Below, one piece after another: positions 7,729-16,418 of a DNA stretch of 52,481 nucleotides. The notes beneath the pieces were generated by a model. That model made no database searches, was not told the origin of the DNA, and worked only from the letters and a program-made list of their open reading frames with translations. Source of the stretch: Paraburkholderia lycopersici. GTDB lineage: Bacteria; Pseudomonadota; Gammaproteobacteria; Burkholderiales; Burkholderiaceae. The first letter of the stretch is position 1. Every line of letters starts with the position of its first letter. The stretch is from assembly GCF_900096975.1 (NCBI RefSeq), contig NZ_FMYQ01000041.1, forward strand, positions 1 through 52,481, given 5' to 3'. A program made the position numbers and the translations under genes.

Positions 7729-8094
7729 TGCATGCCCCATGCAAGGCCGTACAGCGTCGTGCGCTCTTCGCGCAGCGGGGGCTGCGCCAGCCTGATTTAT
7801 CGCAACCGGCACTCCCGGTGCGACCTCCCAATGCGCGCCTTCCGATACGTTGCCGGCCGGCGCGCTACGTTTTGGTCCTTTTTTGGGCATCGGGGACGAA
7901 AATCCTCGTGTCTCTTCTCAACCCCCTCGTGTCCGCACGTGGGTCAGCGTGCTGGACGCTATTACGACTCCAGCGGCTCTTCTGGGTTCGGCCGCCTGGA
8001 GCAGCTTTTTTCGTAAAATGACGGAAATACTGCCTCCCTTCTGTCGCCTGTCGCACGTTTCGCGACTTCCGGCACCCTTCATCCGACCACGCCG

Positions 8095-8958
8095 ATGTCC
8101 AGCAAGACTTACGAAATCCGCCCGAACCAGTCCGTCGAGCTCCTGAAGGAACTCCACATCCTGACGCGCGACGGCAAGATGAACCAGGACAGCCGCCGCA
8201 AGCTGAAGCAGGTCTATCACCTGTTCCAGTTCATCGAGCCGCTGCTCAAGGAACTCAAGCAGGATGGCCGCGACGTGACCCTTGTCGATCACGGTGCGGG
8301 CAAGTCCTATCTCGGTTTCATTCTCTACGACCTGTTCTTCAAGGATCAGCGCGACAGGTCACACATCTACGGCATCGAAACGCGCGACGAACTCGTGCAG
8401 CATTCGCAGGATCTGGCCAAACGTCTGGGCTTTGGCGGGATGTCTTTCCTGAACCTTTCCGTGGCCGATTCGATTGCCTCGTCGCAACTACCGGCGGACG
8501 TCGATATCGTGACCGCGCTGCACGCCTGCGACACCGCTACCGACGACGCCATCCGCTTCGCGCTCAAGAAGCACGCGCGCTACATCGTTGTCGTACCGTG
8601 CTGCCAGGCCGAGGTGGCGGGCGTGCTGCGCCGGAACAAGGGCAAGTCGCTCGGTCAGGCGCTGACCGAAATCTGGCGCCATCCGCTGCATACGCGGGAA
8701 TTCGGGAGCCAGATCACGAACGTGCTGCGCTGCCTGCAACTCGAGGCGCACGGCTATCAGGTAAGCGTGACGGAACTGGTGGGCTGGGAGCACTCGATGA
8801 AGAACGAACTCATCATCGCCCAGTACAAGGATTTGCCGCGGCGCCGTCCAGCGGCGCGGCTCAACGAAATTCTCGATACCTTCGGGCTCGCGGACCTGCG
8901 CGAGCGCTTTTTCGCCGACGAGGGCGAGGCGGCCGCCGAGCCGGCAACCGAAGGCTGA
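8095..8958 (+). CDS. SAM-dependent methyltransferase (Methyltransf_32-like)
   Basis: This 287-residue protein contains VDHGAGKSYLGFILYDL (about 63-79), an unusual SAM-binding motif I typical of the Methyltransf_32 family, then GIETRDELV and a VDIVTALHACDTATDDAI segment, followed by VVPCCQAEV, a cysteine pair conserved in that family. Members act on RNA or remain unassigned. The C-terminal tail is glutamate-alanine rich. The gene stands alone: it is preceded by about 200 bases of spacer and converges with the DUF1415 gene 36 bases downstream. Confidence 0.75.
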   Translation: MSSKTYEIRPNQSVELLKELHILTRDGKMNQDSRRKLKQVYHLFQFIEPLLKELKQDGRDVTLVDHGAGKSYLGFILYDLFFKDQRDRSHIYGIETRDELVQHSQDLAKRLGFGGMSFLNLSVADSIASSQLPADVDIVTALHACDTATDDAIRFALKKHARYIVVVPCCQAEVAGVLRRNKGKSLGQALTEIWRHPLHTREFGSQITNVLRCLQLEAHGYQVSVTELVGWEHSMKNELIIAQYKDLPRRRPAARLNEILDTFGLADLRERFFADEGEAAAEPATEG

Positions 8959-8994
8959 TCTGCGCCGAATGCAGCGGCCGAGTGCGGCGCAGCG

Positions 8995-9549
8995 TCAGCC
9001 GCGCTTGCTCATCCAGTCGCGCCAGCCTTCGAAGCCGAGCTTGCGCAGCGTTTCCTGATTGCGTTCGTAGATGTCGGCGGCGTCCGGGAATGCATCGACG
9101 GCGCGCTCGATGCTCGCCTCGCGCAGCAGGTGCAGGATCGGATACGGCGCGCGGTTCGTGTAGTTCTCGATGTCGTCGGGCTGCGTGCCCTCGAACTGGA
9201 ACTGCGGGTGAAAGCTCGCGACCTGCAGCGTGCCTTCCAGCCGCAACTGCTTTACGAGCCGCTCGGCAAACCACGTCGCGTCGTTGAAGTCGGCGAAATC
9301 CGCGAGCGCATGGGGCAGGATCAGGAGCGTCGTGTCGATTTCGGCGGCGTCGGTTTGGGCGAGCGTTTGCAGCTCGCGTTCGAGATCGGCGAGAACGCCT
9401 TCGAGATCGGTCGCCTCGCAGATCACGTAGCGAATCTGGTTCTTCACGTGCACGCTCTTCGCGAACGGGCACAGGTTCAGGCCGATCACGGCGCGCGTGA
9501 GCCAGTGGCGCGTCGCTTCGACGGGGGACGGGGCAGCGGTATCGGTCAT
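8995..9549 (-). CDS. DUF1415 family protein
   Basis: The 184-residue soluble protein starts with a short variable segment, then RHWLTRAVIGLNLCPFAK (about 14-31), the DUF1415 signature with its conserved cysteine, followed by TTLLILPHALADFADFN and FHPQFQFEGTQPDD. No catalytic function is established for the family. It lies 19 bases downstream of the TetR-type regulator stop and on the same strand, so the two are probably co-transcribed. Confidence 0.88.
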   Translation of the reverse strand: MTDTAAPSPVEATRHWLTRAVIGLNLCPFAKSVHVKNQIRYVICEATDLEGVLADLERELQTLAQTDAAEIDTTLLILPHALADFADFNDATWFAERLVKQLRLEGTLQVASFHPQFQFEGTQPDDIENYTNRAPYPILHLLREASIERAVDAFPDAADIYERNQETLRKLGFEGWRDWMSKRG

Positions 9550-9568
9550 CGTGTGATTTTACCGGCGA

Positions 9569-10210
9569 CTACCGGCCAGAACATGCTGCCTCGATCAACC
9601 GCTTTGCCATGCGCGGCGCCGCGAGGATCGGGCCGCAGCCGGGCCCGTAAGTCTGGCTCGCGGCATAGACGCCTTCCACGAGCAGCGCCAGTTCCTCGGC
9701 GAGCGCGACGGGATGCGCGGCGCCCGCTTCCTGCGCGAGCGCGGTGAGCCGCGCCATGAGCTTCGACTTGTTCTCGTCGACGCTGCGCCGCGCGGGATGC
9801 GTGGCGTCTGGAAATTCGGTCGCGACGTTCACGAACGGGCAGCCGCGATAACCGGGCGCAGAAGCGCGGCGCGCGAGGTCCTCGAAATACTGCATCAGTT
9901 GCTTCACCGGTTCGCCCGGATGCTTCGCGAGACTTGCGTCGAAGCGTTCGAAAAAGCGCACGTCGCAGCGTTGCAGATACGCGACGACGAGATCGTCCTT
10001 CGACGAAAACTGGCGGTACAGGCTCATCTTGTTGACGCCGGCACGCTCGACCACGGCCTCGACGCCGACCGCGCGCACGCCCTCGCGGTAGAACAGTTCG
10101 TCGGCGGCGAGCAGCAGGTGCTCCTGCGCGCGTGCGCCGGCCGTCTGCGCACGCGGGCGGCTCGTCCGCGCGGCGGCGGAAGTCGATTCCTCGTGGCCAT
10201 CGTGTTTCAT
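9569..10210 (-). CDS. TetR/AcrR family transcriptional regulator
   Basis: The 213-residue protein has an N-terminal helix-turn-helix DNA-binding domain (about 28-75) ending in GVNKMSLYRQFSSKDDLV, the classic TetR recognition-helix region, and a C-terminal ligand-binding helical domain with RGCPFVNVATEFPD, common in the subgroup that controls transporters and reductases. It is transcribed divergently from an MFS transporter, with two matching palindromes between them, so it very likely represses that transporter and itself until a ligand binds. The ligand is unknown. Confidence 0.92.
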   Translation of the reverse strand: MKHDGHEESTSAAARTSRPRAQTAGARAQEHLLLAADELFYREGVRAVGVEAVVERAGVNKMSLYRQFSSKDDLVVAYLQRCDVRFFERFDASLAKHPGEPVKQLMQYFEDLARRASAPGYRGCPFVNVATEFPDATHPARRSVDENKSKLMARLTALAQEAGAAHPVALAEELALLVEGVYAASQTYGPGCGPILAAPRMAKRLIEAACSGR

Positions 10211-10238
10211 GAAGGCATCTCGCGATCAGGGTGACAGC

Positions 10239-10267
10239 TTGACATGTTACCGAGCGGTAACTACTAT
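10239..10267 (+). promoter_or_regulatory. Sigma-70 promoter for the MFS transporter
   Basis: TTGACA at 10239-10244 and TACTAT at 10262-10267 are separated by exactly 17 bases, a near-consensus promoter with O1 filling the spacer. The predicted transcript starts around 10274, about 137 bases before the transporter ATG. Confidence 0.75.
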
Positions 10268-10272
10268 CGCAA
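10244..10272 (-). promoter_or_regulatory. Sigma-70 promoter for the TetR regulator
   Basis: On the minus strand TTGCGA (10267-10272) and TAACAT (10244-10249) are 17 bases apart. The predicted start lies near 10237, about 27 bases before the regulator's ATG. It overlaps the rightward promoter almost completely, so the two compete and share O1. Confidence 0.6.
10246..10261. promoter_or_regulatory. TetR operator O1 (perfect inverted repeat)
   Basis: GTTACCGAGCGGTAAC has two 7-base half-sites, GTTACCG and CGGTAAC, around two bases. It occupies the spacer of the rightward promoter and also overlaps the leftward one, so a bound repressor would block both genes. Confidence 0.8.
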
Positions 10273-10279
10273 CACACTT

Positions 10280-10295
10280 GTGACCGAGCGGTAAC
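10280..10295. promoter_or_regulatory. TetR operator O2 (one mismatch)
   Basis: GTGACCGAGCGGTAAC repeats O1 with a single change, 34 bases away centre to centre. It lies just downstream of the predicted start of the transporter transcript and upstream of the regulator's promoter, allowing two dimers to bind. Confidence 0.75.
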
Positions 10296-10410
10296 AATCG
10301 GGCGAGGGCGGATCGCCGCAGCCATGTGGGTCACACCAGGGTCACACCAACGAACCAATCGACGAACCGGCGCGCGCATCGATTCATGCCGCGGCGTGAC
10401 AGGAGCACGA

Positions 10411-11694
10411 ATGAACTGGGCAGCGAGGCGGATAGCCGGGCGTTTCCACTACGGATGGCTCGTCGTGGCCGTGGTGTTTTTCGTGCTGCTGGCGGCGGCC
10501 GGCACGCGTGCGACGCCGAGCGTGATGATGGTGCCTCTCGAGCACCAGTTCGGCTGGAGCCGCGCGACGATCTCGCTCGCCATCTCGGTGAACATCGCGC
10601 TTTACGGGTTGATGGGACCGTTCGCGGCCGCCGCCATGCAGCGCTTCGGCGTGCGGCCCACGCTGCTCGCGGCGCTCGGCACCATGGCGGCGGGCGTGGC
10701 GCTTTCCGCGCTGATGACGCACCCGTGGCAAATGATCCTGATCTGGGGCGTGATGGTGGGCGGCGCGACCGGCGTGGCCGCGCTCTCGCTCTCGGCCACG
10801 GTCGTCACGCGCTGGTTTGCCACGCACCGCGGCCTCGCCATGGGCATCCTCACCGCGAGTTCGGCCACGGGTCAGCTCGTGTTCCTGCCGTTTCTCGCCG
10901 CGATCGCGCAGAAGTACGGCTGGCAGCCCGTCGTGCTCGTGGTCGCGGCGGCCGCGGCCGTGGTGCTGCCGCTCGTGCTGTTCCTGTTGCCCGAGCGCCC
11001 CGCGAGCGTGAATCTGCGTCCGTTCGGCGAGGATGATGAGACACCGGTCGCGCCGGCCGCGCCGCAGCAGAATCCGCTGAAGATCGCCTTCGGCGCGCTC
11101 TTCTCGGCAAGCCGTACGCGCGACTTCTGGCTGCTTTTTTTCAGCTTCTTCATTTGCGGCGCGAGCACCAACGGCTATGTGGGCACGCACCTCATCGCCA
11201 TGTGCGGCGACTACGGCATGTCCGAAGTGCAGGGCGCCTCGCTGCTCGCGACGATGGGCATTTTCGACCTGTTCGGCACGACGCTCTCGGGATGGCTCTC
11301 GGACCGGTTCAATAGCCGCGTGCTGCTGTTCTGGTACTACGGACTGCGCGGCCTTTCGCTCATTTATCTGCCGCATGCGTTCGGCATCGACTTTTTCGGG
11401 CTGCCGATCTTCGCCGTGTTCTACGGCCTCGACTGGATCGCGACCGTGCCGCCGACTGTGCGCCTCGCCACCGATGTCTACGGCAAGGAGCGCGCGCCGA
11501 TCGTGTTCGGCTGGGTCGTGGCGGGCCATCAGCTCGGCGCGGCGTTCGCGGCATTCGGCGCGGGGCTGCTGCGCTCGAGCCTCGGCACCTATACGGTGGC
11601 GTCGATGATCTCGGGTGGCTTGTGCCTCGTGGCGTCGTTCCTCGTGCTGCGGATCAATCGCGGGGCGCGCGCAGTGGGGGTGCAGGCGGCGTAA
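10411..11694 (+). CDS. MFS transporter (probable efflux or organic-acid transporter)
   Basis: AGGAG at 10401-10405 supports ATG 10411, giving a 427-residue protein; an upstream ATG at 10324 would add a poorly coding extension. About 12 hydrophobic segments are visible, with FGWSRATISLAIS near the first periplasmic loop and a long charged central loop (about 195-225, LRPFGEDDETP). This pattern fits the MFS branch that includes oxalate/formate- and monocarboxylate-type carriers (FxWSRxxxSxA). It is controlled by the divergent TetR regulator. Substrate unknown; drug or aromatic-compound export is an alternative. Confidence 0.9.
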   Translation: MNWAARRIAGRFHYGWLVVAVVFFVLLAAAGTRATPSVMMVPLEHQFGWSRATISLAISVNIALYGLMGPFAAAAMQRFGVRPTLLAALGTMAAGVALSALMTHPWQMILIWGVMVGGATGVAALSLSATVVTRWFATHRGLAMGILTASSATGQLVFLPFLAAIAQKYGWQPVVLVVAAAAAVVLPLVLFLLPERPASVNLRPFGEDDETPVAPAAPQQNPLKIAFGALFSASRTRDFWLLFFSFFICGASTNGYVGTHLIAMCGDYGMSEVQGASLLATMGIFDLFGTTLSGWLSDRFNSRVLLFWYYGLRGLSLIYLPHAFGIDFFGLPIFAVFYGLDWIATVPPTVRLATDVYGKERAPIVFGWVVAGHQLGAAFAAFGAGLLRSSLGTYTVASMISGGLCLVASFLVLRINRGARAVGVQAA

Positions 11695-11863
11695 GGCTTG
11701 CTCGCGCATTGTCGCGCCACCTCGAGGCACCGGATCGACATCGGCGTCCGCCGCCCGGCGGCGCGCAGGCGCCGCCCGTTACGCTTGAGCGTATTTCACG
11801 CGCTGCGGTTATCCTAGTGACCCCCGGGGGCAAGCCGCCCTCCAACCCAAGGACACACAAGGC

Positions 11864-12466
11864 ATGACGAAGCACAAACCCGCACCGACAGCCGTGCCCA
11901 TTCACGAACTCATCGCCGGACGCTGGAGCCCGCGCGCCTATTCGAGCGAGCCGGTGAGCCGCGAGGCGCTGCACGCGGTGATCGAGGCGGCGCGCTGGGC
12001 GCCTTCGGGCTACAACCTGCAACCGTGGCGCTTCATCGTGTTCGACCGCAGCGCCGACGAAGCCGCGTTCAAGCGCGCGTTCGCGACGCTCGTGCCGTTC
12101 AATCAGCAGTGGAATGCGCCAGCGCCGGTGCTGATCGCCGTGACGGCGCAAACGCTTACCGCGAAGGGCGAAGTCAACCGCACGGCGCAGTATGATGCGG
12201 GCGCCGCGGCAATGTCGCTCGTGCTCCAGGCGCACGCGCTCGGTCTCGCCGCGCACCAGATGAGCGGCTTCGACGTCCAGGCGTTCCGCACCGAATTCGC
12301 GCTGCCGAACGACGTGGAGCCGCTCGCGATCATCTCGATCGGTCATTACGGCGAAGCCGAGAAGCTCGAGCCGGTGCTGCGTGATCGAGAAAAGGCTGAG
12401 CGCACGCGTTCGGCGGTAGGCGAGATCGCCTACGAAAACGCCTGGAAGCAGCCGTTCAAGGGCTGA
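11864..12466 (+). CDS. Nitroreductase family protein
   Basis: The 200-residue protein has the FMN-binding nitroreductase layout: RWSPRAYSSEPVS (about 21-33), then AARWAPSGYNLQPWRFIVF (about 44-62), where the Arg/Ser/Asn contacts bind FMN phosphate, and near the C-terminus IISIGHYGEAEK, the conserved I-x-I-G-x-x-G segment. Such enzymes reduce nitro, quinone or flavin substrates using NAD(P)H. It follows the MFS gene with a 169-base spacer on the same strand and ends before a strong terminator. Confidence 0.9.
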   Translation: MTKHKPAPTAVPIHELIAGRWSPRAYSSEPVSREALHAVIEAARWAPSGYNLQPWRFIVFDRSADEAAFKRAFATLVPFNQQWNAPAPVLIAVTAQTLTAKGEVNRTAQYDAGAAAMSLVLQAHALGLAAHQMSGFDVQAFRTEFALPNDVEPLAIISIGHYGEAEKLEPVLRDREKAERTRSAVGEIAYENAWKQPFKG

Positions 12467-12520
12467 TCCGGAAACGGGCTCGCGCCCATGAAGCGGCGTG
12501 GGCCGCGCTTTCTTCGAGCC

Positions 12521-12548
12521 AAACGCGCGGCATGGGCCGCGCGTTTTT
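12521..12548 (+). terminator. Intrinsic terminator after the nitroreductase gene
   Basis: AAACGCGCGGC pairs perfectly with GCCGCGCGTTT (11 bp, loop ATGG), followed by further T residues. It lies 55 bases after the nitroreductase stop and upstream of the Hsp70-like gene. Confidence 0.8.
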
Positions 12549-12663
12549 GCTTGCGGGGCCGCATCACGGTCCCGCGGTTGCCCCGCGCCGCGCTTTCATG
12601 TTACAAAGCCGGTCCCCCCGACCTTTCCTCTCTCGCGCGCATTCGCTGCGGCGCGTCCTTGCC

Positions 12664-13923
12664 ATGACCAGCTTCTGCGCGATTGATTTCGGAACCTCCA
12701 ATTCGGCGGTGGCGCTGCCCGCAGCGGCCGGCGGCGCCATGCGCCTCGCGCCGGTGGAAGGCGCGCACACCACGCTGCCGACGGCGGTGTTCTTCAACGT
12801 CGACGAACACACGCGCGAATTCGGTCGCGCGGCGCTCGCGTCCTATATCGACGGCTTCGACGGGCGGCTGATGCGCTCGATGAAAAGCATCCTCGGTTCG
12901 CCGCTCGCGGAGAGCACGACCGACCTGGGCGACGGCAGCGCGATCCGCTACACCGAGATCATCACGATCTTTCTCGAGCACCTGAAACGCAGCGCCGAAC
13001 GCTGCTCGGGCGCGCCGATCACGCGCGCGGTGCTGGGACGTCCGGTGTTCTTCGTCGACGAGGACCCGCGCGCCGACCAGCTCGCGCAGGACCAGCTCGA
13101 AGCGGCGGCGCGCGGCGTGGGTTTTCGCGAGATCGAGTTCCAGTACGAGCCCATCGCGGCTGCGTTCGACTACGAGTCGCGGCTCGCGGAGGAAGGGCTC
13201 GTGCTCGTCGCCGACATTGGCGGCGGCACATCGGACTTTTCGCTCGTGCGCGTGGGGCCGGATCGCATGGCGCGGCTCGACCGCAAGGACGACGTGCTCG
13301 CGCACCATGGCGTGCACGTCGCCGGCACCGACTTCGACCGCCGCGTCGAACTCGCCACCATCCTGCGCGAACTGGGCTACCAGTCGCTCGACCCTGAAGG
13401 CCGCGAGGTGCCGAACCGCATCTACTTCGATCTGGCGACCTGGCATCTCATCAACACGATCTACACGCCCAGGCGCACCACGGAACTGAAGCTGATGCGC
13501 CATTTGTATCGCGAGGCGCGCCACCACGAGCGGCTGATGCGCGTAGTCGACGAGCGTCTTGGACATGCGCTTACGGCGCGCGCGGAGGAGGCGAAGATCG
13601 GGGTATCGGCGGGCGGGGAGACGATGATCGATCTCGAGGCGGTCGAGGCGGACCTGCGTCTTGCGTTCGGCGACGCGCAACTCGTCGAGGCGGGCCGCGA
13701 GGAAACGCGCCGCATCGTGCAGGCCGCGCGCGAGACGGTGCAGGCGGCGGGTGTCCCCCCTGCCAAGGTGAGTGCGCTCTATTTCACGGGCGGTTCGACC
13801 GGCCTCGCATTTCTCACGCAGGCGCTGGCCGAAGCGTTTCCGCAAGCGCAGGCTGTGTTCGGCGATCGTCTCGCGAGCGTGGCGACGGGTCTCGGCATCC
13901 ACGCACAGCGGCTGTTCGGCTGA
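12664..13923 (+). CDS. yegD: Hsp70-like ATPase (YegD type)
   Basis: ATG 12664 gives MTSFCAIDFGTSNSAVALP, which places the Hsp70/actin-fold phosphate-1 motif (DFGTSNS) right at the N-terminus; the longer frame from 12532 runs back across the previous terminator and is rejected. At 419 residues it contains only the nucleotide-binding domain, with a second phosphate motif in ADIGGGTSDFSLV (about 181-193) and an adenosine motif in YFTGGSTGLAFL. It lacks the DnaK substrate-binding domain, as does E. coli YegD (about 450 residues), whose substrate is unknown. It stands alone and converges with cspA. Confidence 0.85.
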   Translation: MTSFCAIDFGTSNSAVALPAAAGGAMRLAPVEGAHTTLPTAVFFNVDEHTREFGRAALASYIDGFDGRLMRSMKSILGSPLAESTTDLGDGSAIRYTEIITIFLEHLKRSAERCSGAPITRAVLGRPVFFVDEDPRADQLAQDQLEAAARGVGFREIEFQYEPIAAAFDYESRLAEEGLVLVADIGGGTSDFSLVRVGPDRMARLDRKDDVLAHHGVHVAGTDFDRRVELATILRELGYQSLDPEGREVPNRIYFDLATWHLINTIYTPRRTTELKLMRHLYREARHHERLMRVVDERLGHALTARAEEAKIGVSAGGETMIDLEAVEADLRLAFGDAQLVEAGREETRRIVQAARETVQAAGVPPAKVSALYFTGGSTGLAFLTQALAEAFPQAQAVFGDRLASVATGLGIHAQRLFG

Positions 13924-13970
13924 ACGCGCGCGGGGCGATCGCGCCCTTCAGGAAAAATGGCCGCCAAGAA

Positions 13971-14004
13971 AAAACCCCACCTTCCAGAAGAAGCGTGGGG
14001 TTTT
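13971..14004. terminator. Bidirectional terminator between the Hsp70-like gene and cspA
   Basis: AAAACCCCAC and GTGGGGTTTT form a perfect 10-bp stem with a 14-base loop, with A residues on the left flank and T residues at the right end of the stem, so it can stop both converging transcripts. Confidence 0.85.
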
Positions 14005-14069
14005 CGGCAAGCTAACCAGTCAGGTCTGAATCCAGATCCTGAAAGCCCTGGCGATCAGGCGCGCAGTAC

Positions 14070-14273
14070 TTAGACCGGCTTGATGTTGGCAGCTTGCTTG
14101 CCCTTCGGGCCCGTGCGGACTTCGAATTGAACCTTCTGGTTCTCTTGCAGCGTCTTGAAGCCGTCAACCTTGATTTCCGAGAAGTGCGCGAACAGATCTT
14201 CGCCGCCGCCGTCCGGGGTGATAAAGCCAAAGCCCTTTGCGTCATTGAACCACTTGACGGTACCGGTTTCCAT
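14070..14273 (-). CDS. cspA: Cold-shock protein, CspA family
   Basis: The 67-residue protein is a complete single cold-shock domain: GTVKWFNDAKGFGFI (RNP1 motif) and EDLFAHFSEI (RNP2 motif), typical of bacterial CspA-type RNA chaperones that melt mRNA structure. AGGAAAG lies shortly upstream of the ATG. The gene has its own promoter and a leader of about 136 nucleotides, as is common for cold-regulated csp genes, although cold induction of this copy is inferred. It converges with the Hsp70-like gene. Confidence 0.95.
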   Translation of the reverse strand: METGTVKWFNDAKGFGFITPDGGGEDLFAHFSEIKVDGFKTLQENQKVQFEVRTGPKGKQAANIKPV

Positions 14274-14409
14274 ATTACTTTCCTAAAAAAAATGAAGGCC
14301 GAAGCCCGAGAGGTGCACGAAAATCAAGGAAGGGGTATGGGACCAGCCGGAGTACCGTTGATGGGCGAACTACGAAAGACCAATTCACACTCGCCGCTTG
14401 AAATCCTGC
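14274..14409 (-). other. cspA 5' untranslated leader
   Basis: About 136 transcribed bases precede the cspA start. They hold no convincing leader peptide and are AT-richer than the surroundings. In other bacteria csp leaders fold differently in the cold to control stability and translation; I see no recognisable cold-box sequence, so regulation by this leader is an inference. Confidence 0.5.
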
Positions 14410-14415
14410 TCGGAC

Positions 14416-14444
14416 TTTATACGGCTAATTGCGAGGAAGGTCAA
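14416..14444 (-). promoter_or_regulatory. cspA promoter
   Basis: On the minus strand TTGACC (14439-14444) and TATAAA (14416-14421) are separated by 17 bases. The transcript is predicted to start near 14409. Confidence 0.75.
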
Positions 14445-14505
14445 CTAGGTCCAAAGCAATCTTCATGTTTTTTTGCTTCAGGGTCGAAATGGAACCTTAC
14501 AAAGC

Positions 14506-14534
14506 TTGATAAGCAAATCACTTTTTTGTATTAG
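14506..14534 (+). promoter_or_regulatory. Candidate promoter for the APC-family permease
   Basis: TTGATA (14506-14511) and TATTAG (14529-14534) are 17 bases apart, pointing at the permease gene 171 bases downstream. It is divergent from the cspA promoter. The remaining 14535-14704 holds only the permease leader with an AGGAGA ribosome-binding site at 14695-14700. Confidence 0.5.
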
Positions 14535-14704
14535 GGGGGACTTTTCGGCGCTTTTCCCGGGTGCAACCGGTTAAACTACGCGCCGCGCGCAAGTTGCGCC
14601 TACAGGCGCCATCTTTCGCGGGGAGGTACGACTTCTGCGAAAAACCCGCCCGTACAACAGACGGGATATCGTGGTGTCGAGCTGCTCTTGAAACAGGAGA
14701 AGAC

Positions 14705-16300
14705 GTGAAAAGTTCTATTCAACGGAACATCGGCCCGTTCGCGCTGATGTTCACCGGCCTCGGATCGATCATCGGTTCGGGCTGGCTGTTCGGCGCGTGG
14801 AAGGCGGCGAAAATCGCGGGGCCGGCAGCCATCTGCGCCTGGATCATCGGCGCCGTGGTCATTCTGGCCATCGCGCTCACCTACGCCGAACTGGGCGCGA
14901 TGTTCCCGGAATCGGGCGGCATGGTCCGTTACGCCCGCTACTCCCATGGCGCACTGGTGGGCTTCATCAGCGCATGGGCGAACTGGATCGCCATCGTCTC
15001 GGTGATTCCGATCGAAGCCGAAGCCTCGATCCAGTACATGAGCACCTGGCCCTATGAGTGGGCGCACGCGCTCTTCGTCGACGGCTCGCTGACACATTCA
15101 GGGCTCGGGCTTTCGGCGATTCTCGTGATCATCTACTTCATGCTCAATTATTGGGGCGTGAAACTGTTCGCGCGTGCGAACAGCGCCATCACGATCTTCA
15201 AGTTCATCATCCCGGGCCTGACGATCGCCGGCCTGATGGCGGGCGGCTTCCACCACGAGAACTTCGGCGAAGCGAGCACGTTCGCGCCGTATGGCTGGTC
15301 GGCGGTGTTCACGGCGGTCGCGACGAGCGGCATCGTGTTCGCGTTCAACGGCTTCCAGAGCCCGATCAACCTCGCGGGCGAGGCGCGCAATCCTTCGAAG
15401 AGCGTGCCGTTCGCGGTGATCGGCTCGATCGTTTGCGCGCTCGTGATCTACGTGCTGCTGCAGATCGCCTATATCGGCGCGGTTTCGCCGTCGGACGTCA
15501 TGAAGGGCTGGAACACGTTCAATTTCAAGTCGCCGTTCGCGGAACTCGCGATCGCGCTGAACCTGAACTGGCTTGCGATCCTGCTCTACATCGACGCGTT
15601 TGTGAGCCCGAGCGGCACCGGCACGACCTACATGGCGACGACCTCGCGCATGATCTACGCGATGGAGCGCAACAACACGATGCCGAAGATGTTCGGCAAC
15701 GTGCATCCGTTCTACGGCGTGCCGCGTAACGCCATGTGGTTCAACCTGCTCGTCTCGTTCATCTTCATGTTCTTCTTCCGCGGCTGGAGTTCGCTCGCGG
15801 CGGTGATCTCGGTCGCGACCGTCATCTCGTACCTGACCGGCCCGATCAGTCTGATGGCGCTCAAACGCGCCGCCACCGACCTCGAGCGTCCGCTGCGCGT
15901 GCCGTTCATGAAGGTGATCGCGCCGTTCGCATTCGTCTGCGCGTCGATGATCCTGTACTGGGCGAAGTGGCCGTTGACCGGCGAAATCATCCTGCTGATG
16001 ATCGTCGCGCTGCCCGTGTACTTCTACTTCCAGGGCAAGCAAGGCTGGGCCGGCTGGGGCCAGGATCTGAAGGCCGCATGGTGGCTGTGCGCGTACCTGC
16101 CGATCATGGCGATCCTCTCGCTGGTCGGCAGCAAGGAGTTCGGCGGCAGCGGCCTGATTCCCTACGGCTGGGACATGCTGGTCGTCGCGCTGTTCTCGCT
16201 CGTGTTCTATTACTGGGGCGTGAATTCGGGTTACCGCTCGCCGTACCTGGAGGAACGCGAAGAGCACGACGAAGTGCTCGAAGGCATCGGCGCACACTAA
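14705..16300 (+). CDS. APC-family amino acid permease
   Basis: A GTG at 14705, five bases after an AGGAGA site, gives 531 residues starting MKSSIQRNIGPFALMFTGLG; the ATG-led longer frame from 14561 begins in poorly coding sequence. About 12-14 hydrophobic helices are present. The first contains GSIIGSGWLFGAWKAA, the unwound substrate-binding G-S-G region of APC transporters, and helix 6 contains GIVFAFNGFQSPINLAGEARNP, the A-F-x-G-F motif. Overall it resembles the aspartate-proton symporter branch (B. subtilis YveA-like), but substrate cannot be fixed from sequence alone. Single-gene unit followed by a strong terminator. Confidence 0.88.
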   Translation: MKSSIQRNIGPFALMFTGLGSIIGSGWLFGAWKAAKIAGPAAICAWIIGAVVILAIALTYAELGAMFPESGGMVRYARYSHGALVGFISAWANWIAIVSVIPIEAEASIQYMSTWPYEWAHALFVDGSLTHSGLGLSAILVIIYFMLNYWGVKLFARANSAITIFKFIIPGLTIAGLMAGGFHHENFGEASTFAPYGWSAVFTAVATSGIVFAFNGFQSPINLAGEARNPSKSVPFAVIGSIVCALVIYVLLQIAYIGAVSPSDVMKGWNTFNFKSPFAELAIALNLNWLAILLYIDAFVSPSGTGTTYMATTSRMIYAMERNNTMPKMFGNVHPFYGVPRNAMWFNLLVSFIFMFFFRGWSSLAAVISVATVISYLTGPISLMALKRAATDLERPLRVPFMKVIAPFAFVCASMILYWAKWPLTGEIILLMIVALPVYFYFQGKQGWAGWGQDLKAAWWLCAYLPIMAILSLVGSKEFGGSGLIPYGWDMLVVALFSLVFYYWGVNSGYRSPYLEEREEHDEVLEGIGAH

Positions 16301-16360
16301 GCCACGACCGATGTCCGATGCGCCGCCTGGTTGCGCGGCGCTCCCGGACCGCACGGGAAA

Positions 16361-16396
16361 AAGCCCGCCTGAAGCGATTCAGGCGGGCTTTTTTGC
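16361..16396. terminator. Bidirectional intrinsic terminator
   Basis: AAGCCCGCCTGAA pairs perfectly with TTCAGGCGGGCTT (13 bp, loop GCGA), with A residues before and a run of T residues after. It serves the permease transcript and the converging dioxygenase transcript. Confidence 0.92.
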
Positions 16397-16418
16397 ATCC
16401 GTGACGGACGCGACGGTC

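Noticed and set aside
11757..11776. GC-rich hairpin between the MFS and nitroreductase genes
   Set aside because: Eight-bp stem but no T-run; insufficient for a terminator call.
12532..12663. Longer start for the Hsp70-like protein
   Set aside because: It would begin inside the preceding terminator and push the phosphate-binding motif away from its normal N-terminal position.
14094..14534. 146-residue frame opposite cspA and over its leader
   Set aside because: Antisense reading of cspA and its untranslated leader; no ribosome-binding site.
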